Part shown: positions 1 through 6,575 of the stretch, piece by piece
How the letters are laid out: each line of letters opens with the position of its first letter
How positions within the stretch are numbered: the first letter of the stretch is position 1
Origin: an uncultured Acidobacteriota bacterium
GTDB lineage: Bacteria; Acidobacteriota; Terriglobia; Terriglobales; Acidobacteriaceae
Direction: 5' to 3'
Length of the DNA stretch: 21,809 nt
NCBI GenBank assembly: GCA_903832475.1
Contig: CAILBQ010000256.1
Location: 1 to 21,809 of the forward strand
The notes under the pieces: generated by a model
Database searches by the model: none
What the model was told of the DNA's origin: nothing
The model's input: the letters and a program-made list of their open reading frames with translations, nothing else
Made by a program: the position numbers and the translations under genes

Positions 1-2
1 AG

Positions 3-167
3 GCCGCCGCGCGGGTCGAGGAGATCATCCGCAGGCTGGACTCGGGCGAGGCGAGCCTGGACGAGACGCTCGCGCTGCTCGGCGAGGGCAAGGCGCTGAT
101 CGAGCTGTGCGCAAGCCAGCTGACAGCTGTCGGAGGCGCCCTCGAGGAGCTGCGTCTGGACGAGCTG
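3..167 (+). CDS. Exodeoxyribonuclease VII small subunit-like fragment, in frame with gcvPB
   Basis: The open frame that contains gcvPB continues upstream to the window edge without a stop. Its first 55 codons do not read as glycine dehydrogenase. They read as the XseB helical hairpin: VEEIIRRLDSGEASLDETL, then LALLGEGKALIELC and LEELRLDELVARLEG. XseB is the roughly 80-residue small subunit of the single-strand-specific exonuclease VII. The expected GcvPB N-terminal part (about 85 residues, including the usual GSCTMKYNP region) is absent. The switch falls in the short stretch ARLEG, which both families can carry, as expected from a join at microhomology. It may be an assembly or amplification chimera, or a real rearrangement. 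I am fairly sure of the XseB resemblance and do not believe in a functional fusion. Confidence 0.6.
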
Positions 168-1361
168 GTGGCGCGCCTGGAAGGGCTGGCCGAGGCGCAT
201 CCCTATCGGCCGGAAATGCTGGCCCAGGGATATTTGGAAATCGCGGCGCTCCTGCAGAAGTGCCTCCTGGACATCTGCGGCATGGACGCCATCACCCTGC
301 AACCGGCAGCCGGCGCGCACGGCGAGTTCACCGGCATCCTGCTCGTCCGTGCCTATCACGAGTCCAGGGGCAACGCGCGCCGCAAGGTGCTCATTCCCGA
401 CTCCGCCCACGGCACCAACCCCGCCACCGCGGCCATCTGCGGCTACGAAGTGCAGAACATCAAGTCCAACCCCGAGGGCGGCATCGACGTCGCCGAGCTC
501 GAGCGCCTCGTCGATGAAGACACCGCCGCCCTCATGCTCACCAACCCCTCCACCATCGGCGTCTTTGAGAGCGAAATCCACAAAATCGCCGACATCCTCC
601 ACGCCAAGGGCGCGCTGCTCTACATGGACGGCGCCAACATGAACGCCCTCGTCGGCAAAACGCGCCCCGGCGACTTCGGCGTCGACGTCATGCACCTCAA
701 CCTGCACAAAACTTTCTCCACGCCCCACGGCGGCGGCGGACCCGGCTCCGGTCCGGTCGCCTGCAAGGCCATCCTCGAACCCTTCTTACCTACTCCGGTG
801 TTAGTCCGAGACGAGAACGGTGCGAAGCACTGGTCCTACGACCGCCCCCAATCCGTCGGCCGCGTGCGCGCCTTCTACGGCAACTACGGCATGTTCATCC
901 GCGCCCTGGCCTACATCCTCGCCAACGGGCCCGATGGCCTGCGCCAGACCACCGAAGACGCCGTGCTCAACGCCAACTACATCCGCTCCGGCCTCGAAGA
1001 CATGTACGAGCTACCCTACAAGACTCCTTCGATGCACGAGGTGGTCTTCTCCGACAAGCGCCAGGCGGCCAAAGGCGTCCGCACCGGCGACATCGCCAAG
1101 CGCCTCATCGACTACGGCTTCCACCCCTACACGGTGAGCTTCCCCATGATCGTTTCGGGCGCCCTGATGATCGAGCCCACCGAAAGCGAATCCCGCGAAG
1201 AGCTCGACCTGTTCATCGCCGCCATGCGCGCCATCGCCAAAGAAGTGGAAGCCACCCCCGAGCTGGTGAAAAACGCGCCCCACTCGACGCGGGTCTCCCG
1301 CCTCGACGAAGTCACCGCCGCAAGAAAGCCCATCCTGCGCTGGAAACCCAAAAGCGAATAG
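168..1361 (+). CDS. gcvPB: Glycine dehydrogenase (decarboxylating) subunit 2, N-terminally incomplete
   Basis: This is the PLP-binding half of the two-subunit glycine cleavage P-protein, which decarboxylates glycine and passes the aminomethyl group to the lipoyl H-protein in the cytoplasm. Visible hallmarks are LQPAAGAHGEFTG, DSAHGTNPATAA, DGANMNALVG and the PLP-lysine region LNLHKTFSTPHGGGGPGSGP, followed by the C-terminal PMIVSGALMIEPTESES. About 397 residues remain of a usual 480 or so. The GTG at 168 is only the first start-like codon in the homologous part; the true start is lost upstream, where the frame carries XseB-like sequence. A short stretch near 784-804 uses two TTA codons, unlike the C-ending codons around it. 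No gcvPA, gcvH or gcvT is in view. The assignment is secure; the 5' end is not. Confidence 0.93.
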   Translation: MARLEGLAEAHPYRPEMLAQGYLEIAALLQKCLLDICGMDAITLQPAAGAHGEFTGILLVRAYHESRGNARRKVLIPDSAHGTNPATAAICGYEVQNIKSNPEGGIDVAELERLVDEDTAALMLTNPSTIGVFESEIHKIADILHAKGALLYMDGANMNALVGKTRPGDFGVDVMHLNLHKTFSTPHGGGGPGSGPVACKAILEPFLPTPVLVRDENGAKHWSYDRPQSVGRVRAFYGNYGMFIRALAYILANGPDGLRQTTEDAVLNANYIRSGLEDMYELPYKTPSMHEVVFSDKRQAAKGVRTGDIAKRLIDYGFHPYTVSFPMIVSGALMIEPTESESREELDLFIAAMRAIAKEVEATPELVKNAPHSTRVSRLDEVTAARKPILRWKPKSE

Positions 1362-1380
1362 AAGCCCAGTCGGAGAAATG

Positions 1381-1416
1381 CGTTTGAGATCACCTCACCT
1401 GCGGTGGTCTCAAACG
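1381..1416 (+). terminator. Long perfect-stem hairpin after gcvPB
   Basis: CGTTTGAGATCACC (1381-1394) pairs with GGTGGTCTCAAACG (1403-1416) over 14 bp with a single G-T wobble, around an 8-base loop. It starts 20 bases after the gcvPB stop and lies before the next gene on the same strand. No T-run follows, so it may be a factor-assisted terminator, an mRNA end stabiliser or a repeat-derived hairpin. Confidence 0.55.
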
Positions 1417-1456
1417 GAGGATCTAACTGCACGAGGCTGTCACAAATGCGGCTGGT

Positions 1457-1462
1457 TATACT
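1457..1462 (+). promoter_or_regulatory. -10 box of a probable leaderless promoter
   Basis: TATACT ends seven bases before the A of the ATG at 1469, where transcription would be expected to start. No Shine-Dalgarno sequence is visible before this ATG, which fits a leaderless transcript. No convincing -35 hexamer was found at normal spacing. Confidence 0.4.
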
Positions 1463-1468
1463 TGCGCC

Positions 1469-2152
1469 ATGAGACTGCCTCGTAAACCCTCAACCCTTGC
1501 TGTGTTTCTGCTTGCTTTCCTTGCGTTAACGGCCAGATCGCAGATGGCTGCTCCGAAATCGGACGCATCTGTGACCGCGCCATCGGCTATTCACGAGCTA
1601 TTTCTAGATGACCAGAGCGACCGAAGCGGCGACAGGAAGGTCGGCAGCTACGGTGCAGACGTTAATGAACGCGATGCGGTAAGACGAAGGCAAGTGCGAA
1701 AGCTGCTCGCTGCGGGATCCATTCAGTCTGCGCAGGATTTCCACGACGCCGCCTATATCTTCCAACACGGTCAAGAGCCGGAAGATTATCTTCTCGCGCA
1801 TATCCTCGCAGTCGAAGCTGTCGTCAAGGGAGATGCAACTTCGAAATGGATTTCTGCAGCCACGCTAGACCGATACCTCCAGGCAATTGGCCAGCGTCAG
1901 GTCTTCGGAACCCAGTATTCAGACAAGAGTTATGTGTTCGATCTCGAGCACAAGAATGATCCCGCTGCGATGAACAAACCAGATGCGAACCAAAAGGGAA
2001 TGACACAGGAACCCTTCGACAAAAGCCTTATACCCGATACTCTTCGAAAGGACTTTTGCGTTCCGAACCTTAACAAACAGAAGGAAAATCTTGCAGAATT
2101 CGAGGCAGGCAAATACCCGGACGGGATTATCCCACCGGGATGCACCCGGTAG
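1469..2152 (+). CDS. Secreted protein of unknown function
   Basis: A 227-residue protein with an N-terminal signal-like segment: basic MRLPRKPS, then the hydrophobic run TLAVFLLAFLALTA, and a likely cleavage near RSQMAA. The mature part is hydrophilic. Its middle (DAAYIFQHGQEPEDYLLAHILAVEA through ATLDRYLQAIGQRQVFGTQY, about residues 100-160) has the helical look and the closing GTQ motif of DUF6624-type proteins. That family link is a weak impression from memory. Two Cys (in FCVPN and PPGCTR near the C-terminus) could form a disulfide. It stands alone between a hairpin and a convergent gene, with a -10 box directly before the ATG. Function unknown. Confidence 0.7.
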   Translation: MRLPRKPSTLAVFLLAFLALTARSQMAAPKSDASVTAPSAIHELFLDDQSDRSGDRKVGSYGADVNERDAVRRRQVRKLLAAGSIQSAQDFHDAAYIFQHGQEPEDYLLAHILAVEAVVKGDATSKWISAATLDRYLQAIGQRQVFGTQYSDKSYVFDLEHKNDPAAMNKPDANQKGMTQEPFDKSLIPDTLRKDFCVPNLNKQKENLAEFEAGKYPDGIIPPGCTR

Positions 2153-2206
2153 CATCTGCTGGCTTAACCGAAGTGGCATGAGCCTCCGTTTGAACAGGCA
2201 AATCGC

Positions 2207-2551
2207 TCATTCAACTTCGCTCTCCTTCAGCGCATCGGCATACACAATCACCCCGCCTCGCCCATCCCGCGCCGCGACGTAGCACTGTGTGATGTCCGCG
2301 TCTTCGCTGCTGAATGGCTCATGCAGTTGCCTGGCTTGCTGGATTGACGGCCGCAGCCAGCCATTCTCTTTTAGCAAAGCCTCGACCGCCGGATGCAGCT
2401 CCCCTTCTCCGGCCGCAACCAGCGCAATCAGTGCGTGCCTTTCGTTCAAGGGATAAGAAGTCCGCACTCCATCCGACTCTCCGCGGCACAGGACCATCCA
2501 AATCGGCGGGTGCTCCGAATCCGTATTGAGGAGCCAGCGCCGCTTGGCCAA
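2207..2551 (-). CDS. Small hypothetical protein
   Basis: A 114-residue open frame from a TTG start, preceded by AGGAAG at short spacing. The protein is soluble and mildly acidic, with no signal peptide or membrane segment. An alternative internal start is the ATG at codon 19 (MVLCRGES). The segments LNERHALIALVAAGEGELHPAVEALLKENGWLRPS and GGVIVYADALKE look like genuine protein, but I recognise no family. It converges on the secreted protein gene with 54 bp between stops. Confidence 0.5.
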   Translation of the reverse strand: MAKRRWLLNTDSEHPPIWMVLCRGESDGVRTSYPLNERHALIALVAAGEGELHPAVEALLKENGWLRPSIQQARQLHEPFSSEDADITQCYVAARDGRGGVIVYADALKESEVE

Positions 2552-2694
2552 TGCTTCCTGCCTCTATCTAGAATTCGCCGCCATCGGCTCGGAACTGTCC
2601 TTTCCGCACCAGCCGGGACTTGTGCGAGTCGCAATCGTTATCCTGACATCTAAACAATCAGGAACGGCCAAGGGATGCGAGGGAGAACGAAGCT

Positions 2695-2952
2695 TTGAAC
2701 ATTTTGGATGAAAAGCGCGACGACCTGGAAAAGTACGAATTCATGATGGGCACGGAGCGCGGCCGTCTCGCCGTCGCTCTTGACCTGCTCACCGACTCAC
2801 TGATCCTCACCGGCCAGCACGGCGTCTACTGCGTCTCCAACCGCAATCCATCCCAGCCTCGCCTCGACCTGCAAGCCGTCCTCGCCGGCATCAACGGCGC
2901 TAAAGAACTGATTCAGTCGGTGATGGCAGAACTGGAGACAAGTAATAAGTGA
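2695..2952 (+). CDS. Small hypothetical protein (85 aa)
   Basis: The frame starts with TTG at 2695, with GGGAGA about eight bases upstream; the nearby ATG at 2708 is in a different frame, so TTG decides the start. The product is charged at the N-terminus (MNILDEKRDDLEKYEFMMG) and otherwise helical (RLAVALDLLTDSLILTG, LQAVLAGINGAKELIQSVMAELE). It has no signal peptide or membrane segment. It looks like a conserved small cytoplasmic protein, but I cannot name a family. It ends against a repeat-rich convergent intergenic region. Confidence 0.55.
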   Translation: MNILDEKRDDLEKYEFMMGTERGRLAVALDLLTDSLILTGQHGVYCVSNRNPSQPRLDLQAVLAGINGAKELIQSVMAELETSNK

Positions 2953-3050
2953 GTGGTAAGGGGAAAGAAGTGGCAAGTAAAGACTCGGATCCCTTGTCTT
3001 TCACTCACCACTTACCCCTGCACTACCACTTACCACTTCTTTACACTGCC
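2953..3050. repeat. Inverted and direct CACTTACCA-type repeats between convergent genes
   Basis: AAAGAAGTGGCAAGT (2964-2978) is the reverse complement, with one mismatch, of ACTTACCACTTCTTT (3028-3042). CCACTTACC occurs directly repeated at 3008-3016 and 3026-3034. The region separates the stop codons of the 85-residue gene and the DUF2911 gene, so the fold could terminate transcripts from both sides. It has the look of the simple, T/C-on-one-strand repeats common between genes in Acidobacteriota. Confidence 0.6.
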
Positions 3051-3620
3051 TTACTTCACCGCTGAGATCTGCACCGAAGCATCCACACCCGCCCACTTCA
3101 AGTGCAGCACCGTTGAATCTCCCATCGTCTTGTCAAAGCTGATGGTGAACATCTCCACCGGCGTCGCACTTGAACCGACTTCCATCGCCGTACGCCCCAG
3201 GTCCTGAGCCTTGTCGTACACCGTGCCCCACTGCCCGGTCTGCTTGTTCACGATCAGCTTCCAGCTATCCTGCGTGGGCAGCGAATAGAGCGTGTACGTC
3301 CCCGCCGGCACCTTCAAATCGCCAATCTGCAGCGCGCCCGTCGTCTTCAGCGTGGTGGCTGCATTGGCTCCCGTCCGCCAGACTTCGCCATACGGCACCA
3401 GGCCGCCAAAGATCGTCCTGCCATGAATGGAAGGCTGGCAATAGGTGATCGTGATCTCCGCATCGTTCAGTTTGACCGAGGCCGTCGCCGGCGGACTCAC
3501 ATATTTCGGCTTGGGCGCCGCTGCCGCCGCCTGCGCCTCAGCAGTCACCGAACCCGCCATTCCGGCCGTAACAACCATGACGCTACAACACAATACCGTC
3601 GCAAACATTTTCAATTTCAT
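3051..3620 (-). CDS. DUF2911 family secreted protein
   Basis: A 189-residue protein exported by a signal peptide (MKLKMFATVLCCSVMVVTAGMA, with AEAQA as likely cleavage). The mature region is typical DUF2911: VKLNDAEITITYCQPSIHGR, FGGLVPYGEVWRTGANAATTL, GDLKVPAGTYTLYSLP, KLIVNKQTGQWGT. DUF2911 proteins are common in Acidobacteriota and Bacteroidota; their biochemical role is unknown. The frame is open from a GTG at 3626, but the ATG at 3620 is the better start because a GGAGAGG ribosome site lies five bases before it and would touch the GTG. The gene is divergent from the tRNA and appears monocistronic. Confidence 0.88.
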   Translation of the reverse strand: MKLKMFATVLCCSVMVVTAGMAGSVTAEAQAAAAAPKPKYVSPPATASVKLNDAEITITYCQPSIHGRTIFGGLVPYGEVWRTGANAATTLKTTGALQIGDLKVPAGTYTLYSLPTQDSWKLIVNKQTGQWGTVYDKAQDLGRTAMEVGSSATPVEMFTISFDKTMGDSTVLHLKWAGVDASVQISAVK

Positions 3621-3685
3621 ACGCACCTCTCCCCGGCGAGTGTAGCAAAGCTGACTGAGCCCCTTGCACCGGCCGCAACCATTCT

Positions 3686-3703
3686 CCTGCCGCCTTCGGC
3701 AGG
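3686..3703. other. Perfect 7-bp hairpin with CCTT loop
   Basis: CCTGCCG CCTT CGGCAGG lies in the 158 bp between the DUF2911 start and the tRNA-Arg gene. It is upstream of both divergent units, so it is not an obvious terminator, and no T-run adjoins it. Role unknown. Confidence 0.35.
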
Positions 3704-3778
3704 ATCAACAAAGCAGCCGGCCTATCCCCAACCGGCCCCACTGCAGAATTTCCTCAAAATGGAGTATCCTAATCAAGC

Positions 3779-3855
3779 GCGCCCGTAGCTCAGCTGGATA
3801 GAGCGAACGCCTCCGAAGCGTTAGGCCAGAAGTTCGAATCTTCTCGGGCGCACCA
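3779..3855 (+). tRNA. tRNA-Arg (anticodon CCG), CCA encoded
   Basis: A full cloverleaf can be drawn: acceptor GCGCCCG / CGGGCGC, D-arm GCTC AGCTGGATA GAGC, anticodon stem AACGC / GCGTT with loop CTCCGAA (anticodon CCG, reading CGG Arg codons), variable AGGCC, and T-arm AGAAG TTCGAAT CTTCT. The discriminator A at 3852 is followed by an encoded CCA (3853-3855). A TATCCT -10-like hexamer at 3765-3770 lies at the right distance from the mature 5' end. Confidence 0.95.
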
Positions 3856-3902
3856 CCCCTCCTCGGCATCCCTCCGACAAGTCTATCCCCGCCTCAGCCA
3901 GA

Positions 3903-4607
3903 CTAGGCGGCCGCGTCCAGGATGGCCCTGAGCCCGCCCGCATCCTTCAGCACGATCTGCCGCGCGTCTACCTGGATCAGCCCCTCCGCCTGCAAGCGTG
4001 TCAGGTTCCGCGAAATGATCTCCCGCACCGTGCCCAGCTCGTTGGCCAATTCCTGATGACTTGCAGGAAGCTGCAGGGCGACCCCGCCCTCGACACGCTT
4101 TCCCTCTTGACTGGCCAGCTTGAGCAGCAGCGCCACCAGCCGCTGCCGAACCGTGGTAAACGAAAGCTCCTCAATGATGGCCACCAGCCGGCGCAGGCGC
4201 GCCCCCACCACGGCGAGCATCTTCAGCGCTACCTCGGGATGCTCCAGGCAAAACGCCTGAAAGTCTCGCCGCGAAATGAACGCCACCTCGGTATCCTCGA
4301 TGGCCGTAGCCGACGCCGGATAGTTGCCGCCATCGAAGACCGGCAACTCCGCCACCGACTCGCCCGGCCCATTCACCGCCAGTACCTGCTCCCGCCCCGC
4401 CGCGGAGGTCTTGAAGATCCTCACCCGGCCCTTCGCCAGGATGTGCAGCCCATGGCACGAGCCTCCTTCGGAGAACAGCATCTCTCCCGCGCCAAATCGC
4501 TTTCGCACCGTTCTCGCCGCCAGCATCTGGATTTCCGCCGGCGAAAGACTCGACAGCAGCGCCGTCCCTTGCAGAACATTCAGCAGATCGCTCGTCTCAT
4601 GGATCAT
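3903..4607 (-). CDS. CRP/FNR family transcription regulator, probable nitrosative-stress regulator
   Basis: A 234-residue cyclic-nucleotide-fold sensor (about 10-130) is joined by a long dimer helix to a winged helix. The HTH spans about 183-208 (SHQELANELGTVREIISR). Arg195, Glu196 and Arg200 are spaced like the DNA-contact residues Arg180, Glu181 and Arg185 of E. coli CRP, which read GTGA half-sites. It lacks the N-terminal cysteine cluster of FNR (only two Cys), so it is not an FNR-type iron-sulfur oxygen sensor. It is downstream of hcp on the same strand but separated by a terminator, with its own -10 box and operator-like half-site. By context it resembles DNR/HcpR-type activators of NO-responsive genes; ligand (haem-NO or other) unknown. 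The ATG has almost no leader. Confidence 0.85.
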   Translation of the reverse strand: MIHETSDLLNVLQGTALLSSLSPAEIQMLAARTVRKRFGAGEMLFSEGGSCHGLHILAKGRVRIFKTSAAGREQVLAVNGPGESVAELPVFDGGNYPASATAIEDTEVAFISRRDFQAFCLEHPEVALKMLAVVGARLRRLVAIIEELSFTTVRQRLVALLLKLASQEGKRVEGGVALQLPASHQELANELGTVREIISRNLTRLQAEGLIQVDARQIVLKDAGGLRAILDAAA

Positions 4608-4614
4608 TCGCCGA

Positions 4615-4656
4615 ATTCTAGCGCATGCCTGGTTCCGCTGGCGTGACCTCGCCCAA
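4615..4656 (-). promoter_or_regulatory. Regulator gene promoter with half-degenerate CRP/FNR-type operator
   Basis: On the minus strand a TAGAAT -10 box (4620-4615) ends eight bases before the ATG, implying a leaderless or nearly leaderless transcript. A site at 4643-4656 has one good half, GTGACCT on the plus strand, identical to the distal half of the ric operator; the other half is poor. Its centre (4649.5) is 29.5 bp from the first base of the -10 box, exactly the spacing at the hcp and ric promoters. This suggests autoregulation. Confidence 0.5.
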
Positions 4657-4680
4657 CCCAGCCCAGAGTCGGCAGCAAGA

Positions 4681-4716
4681 ACGCGGCCCGGGAAGATCGC
4701 TTTCCCCGGGCCGCGT
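4681..4716 (-). terminator. hcp terminator hairpin
   Basis: ACGCGGCCCGGG (4681-4692) pairs perfectly with CCCGGGCCGCGT (4705-4716): a 12-bp GC-rich stem with a 12-base loop, ten bases after the hcp stop. On the minus strand it is followed by TCTTGCTG, only a weak T-tract. It separates hcp from the regulator gene downstream. Confidence 0.7.
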
Positions 4717-4725
4717 CACGCGTCC

Positions 4726-6369
4726 TCATGCAAGCATCGCCGCCAGATCGCCTTCAGCGCTGCCAATCGCCATCAGGTTGTACTTCTCATGCAGGAGCGC
4801 CAGCACCCCCGGCGAGAGGAACGCCGGCAGCGTCGGCCCGATACGAATGTTTCGCACATTCAGGTGCAGCAGCGTCAGCAGGACCGCCACTGCCTTCTGC
4901 TCATACCACGACAGCACCAGCGAAAGCGGCAGATCATTCACCCCGCATTCGAAGGCGCCGGCCAGTGCGATGGCAATCTTCAGCGCCGAATAGGTGTCGT
5001 TGCACTGGCCGATGTCCAGCAGCCTTGGCAAACCCGCAACTTCGCCAAATTCCAGCTTGTTGAAGCGAAACTTCCCGCAGGCCAGCGTCATAATCAGGCA
5101 GTCCTGTGGAATGGCCTCGGCCAGCTCGGTGTAATAGCTTCGCCCCGACCGCGCACCATCGCACCCGCCAATCAGGAAGAAGTGCTTGATTGCGCCTCCT
5201 TTCACTGCCTCGATCACCTTGTCCGCCACGCCCAGCACGGCATTGTGCCCGAACCCCGTCAGAATTTCTTCGCCCGTGCCGTCTTCGGCAAACCCCGGCG
5301 CCCGCATCGCCGCCGCAATCACCGGGCTGAAATCCGTCCCGGCGATATGCTTCACCCCCGGCCAAGCCACCTGACCTGCAGTGAAGATCCGATCCTTGTA
5401 AGTGAGCTTCGGCTGTTGAATGCAGTTCGACGTCATCAGGATCGCACCCGGAAATTCCGCGAACTCCTCCGCCTGGTCTACCCACGCCCCGCCGTAATTC
5501 CCCGCCAGGTGCGCAAACGCTTTCAGCTTGGGATACCCATGCGCCGGCAGCATCTCGCCGTGCGTGTATACCTGGATCCCCGTCCCCTCGGTCTGCACCA
5601 GCAGCGCATACAGGTCATGAAGATCATGCCCCGATACCAGGATGGCCTTGCCCTTCTTCGCGCCCAGCCGCACTTTGGCCGGCGTCGGATGCCCAAACGT
5701 TTTGGTATGCGCCGTGTCCAGCATCTCCATCACCTGGAAATTCAACTCACCCACCGCCAGCGCCTGCCCCAGCAGTTCTTCTGCCGTCGGGCTGGGATGC
5801 GTCAGAAAGTCAAGAATCTCGTGAATTCTGGCAAACGTCCGAGGGTTCCCGGCGCCCAGCGCCAGAGCGTGCGCCGCGTATGCCGCCACGCCCTTGATCC
5901 CATACAGAACCAGCTCCTGCAGGTTGGCGATCTCCTTGCCTTCGCTCAGAAAACGTACCGGCAGCAGCGTGTGCTGACCCTGCACCAGCAAACCCTCCAG
6001 CGTGGGCGCCGGCAGCCACGCCGCCGCCCCACCCAGCTCCGCAGGAACCTTGCCCGCTGCGACGCTCGCCCGCTCATACATATCGCGCGCCGCATCGCGG
6101 GTGATCACCGACTGGTGAATCAGTTCCAACAGCCGCGCCGGATCGAAATTCACATTGGTTAGCGTGGCAAACACTGCCTGAATGGTGAAGGCGTCAATCT
6201 CTGCATCCACCGCGCCTAATTGCCCTGCCCGATACGCATACATCGAGATGCCCTTGATGGCGTGAATCAACAGGTCCTGCAGGATCGACGTCGTCTCGTC
6301 TTTTCCGCAGACGCCCAGTGTCTGGCAGCCTTCGCCCTTCGAGGTCTGTTCGCATTGATAACAAAACAT
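4726..6369 (-). CDS. hcp: Hydroxylamine reductase / hybrid cluster protein, class I
   Basis: Hcp is a cytoplasmic iron-sulfur protein that reduces hydroxylamine and acts as an NO reductase or nitrosylase under anaerobic nitrosative stress. The 547-residue length is normal. The N-terminal Cys3-Cys6-Cys15-Cys21 spacing (C-x2-C-x8-C-x5-C) is that of class I proteins with a [4Fe-4S] proximal cluster, not the longer spacing of E. coli class II. All hybrid-cluster ligands expected from Desulfovibrio Hcp can be matched: His248, Glu272 (HGEMLPAHGYP), Cys316 (SNCIQQP), Cys403 (GGCDGARSG), Cys431 (LACGKFRFN), Cys456 (DIGQCND) and Glu490 (WYEQKA). No hcr reductase gene is adjacent. It is divergent from ric and carries a CRP/FNR-type operator upstream. 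Confidence 0.97.
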   Translation of the reverse strand: MFCYQCEQTSKGEGCQTLGVCGKDETTSILQDLLIHAIKGISMYAYRAGQLGAVDAEIDAFTIQAVFATLTNVNFDPARLLELIHQSVITRDAARDMYERASVAAGKVPAELGGAAAWLPAPTLEGLLVQGQHTLLPVRFLSEGKEIANLQELVLYGIKGVAAYAAHALALGAGNPRTFARIHEILDFLTHPSPTAEELLGQALAVGELNFQVMEMLDTAHTKTFGHPTPAKVRLGAKKGKAILVSGHDLHDLYALLVQTEGTGIQVYTHGEMLPAHGYPKLKAFAHLAGNYGGAWVDQAEEFAEFPGAILMTSNCIQQPKLTYKDRIFTAGQVAWPGVKHIAGTDFSPVIAAAMRAPGFAEDGTGEEILTGFGHNAVLGVADKVIEAVKGGAIKHFFLIGGCDGARSGRSYYTELAEAIPQDCLIMTLACGKFRFNKLEFGEVAGLPRLLDIGQCNDTYSALKIAIALAGAFECGVNDLPLSLVLSWYEQKAVAVLLTLLHLNVRNIRIGPTLPAFLSPGVLALLHEKYNLMAIGSAEGDLAAMLA

Positions 6370-6441
6370 GGTGAGTCCCTTCCGGTTTCTGAAATGGTGT
6401 GAACCTCGGGAGAATCGTCTGTGCCTTGGTTCGTGAAACCG

Positions 6442-6483
6442 AGACTACCCACCGCCTCTGGGATGGGCAGCGACTTTAGTCAC
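6442..6483 (-). promoter_or_regulatory. hcp promoter and operator
   Basis: On the minus strand GTGACTAAAGTCGC (6483-6470) is a near-palindrome with CRP geometry, GTGA-N6-TCRC. The -10 hexamer TAGTCT runs 6447-6442, so transcription should begin near 6435. The operator is then centred at about -41.5, the class II activator position, where it replaces a -35 box. Its sequence matches the ric operator at 12 of 14 positions in the same orientation relative to its gene. Confidence 0.7.
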
Positions 6484-6516
6484 ACCCGTCCCGGAAATAA
6501 CATTTCAGCGGCCGGA

Positions 6517-6558
6517 GTGACCTAAGTCGCTTCAAAGGTCGCTGCTCTCCGCTACGTT
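6517..6558 (+). promoter_or_regulatory. ric promoter and operator
   Basis: GTGACCTAAGTCGC (6517-6530) is the second copy of the operator, inverted relative to the hcp copy, with centres 47 bp apart. The -10 hexamer TACGTT is at 6553-6558; the predicted start near 6565 puts the operator at about -41.5. No TTGACA-like -35 is present, as expected for an activator-dependent promoter. Confidence 0.7.
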
Positions 6559-6575
6559 GCATCAGGAGTTATCCG

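Noticed and set aside
2953..3050. CRISPR-like array from the CACTTACCA repeats
   Set aside because: Units are short, irregularly spaced and partly inverted, with no uniform spacers.
4324..6162. 612-codon open frame on the plus strand opposite hcp
   Set aside because: It is a codon-bias shadow: the minus strand encodes a complete Hcp with all cluster ligands, and the antisense product is Arg/His/Pro-rich with no family features.
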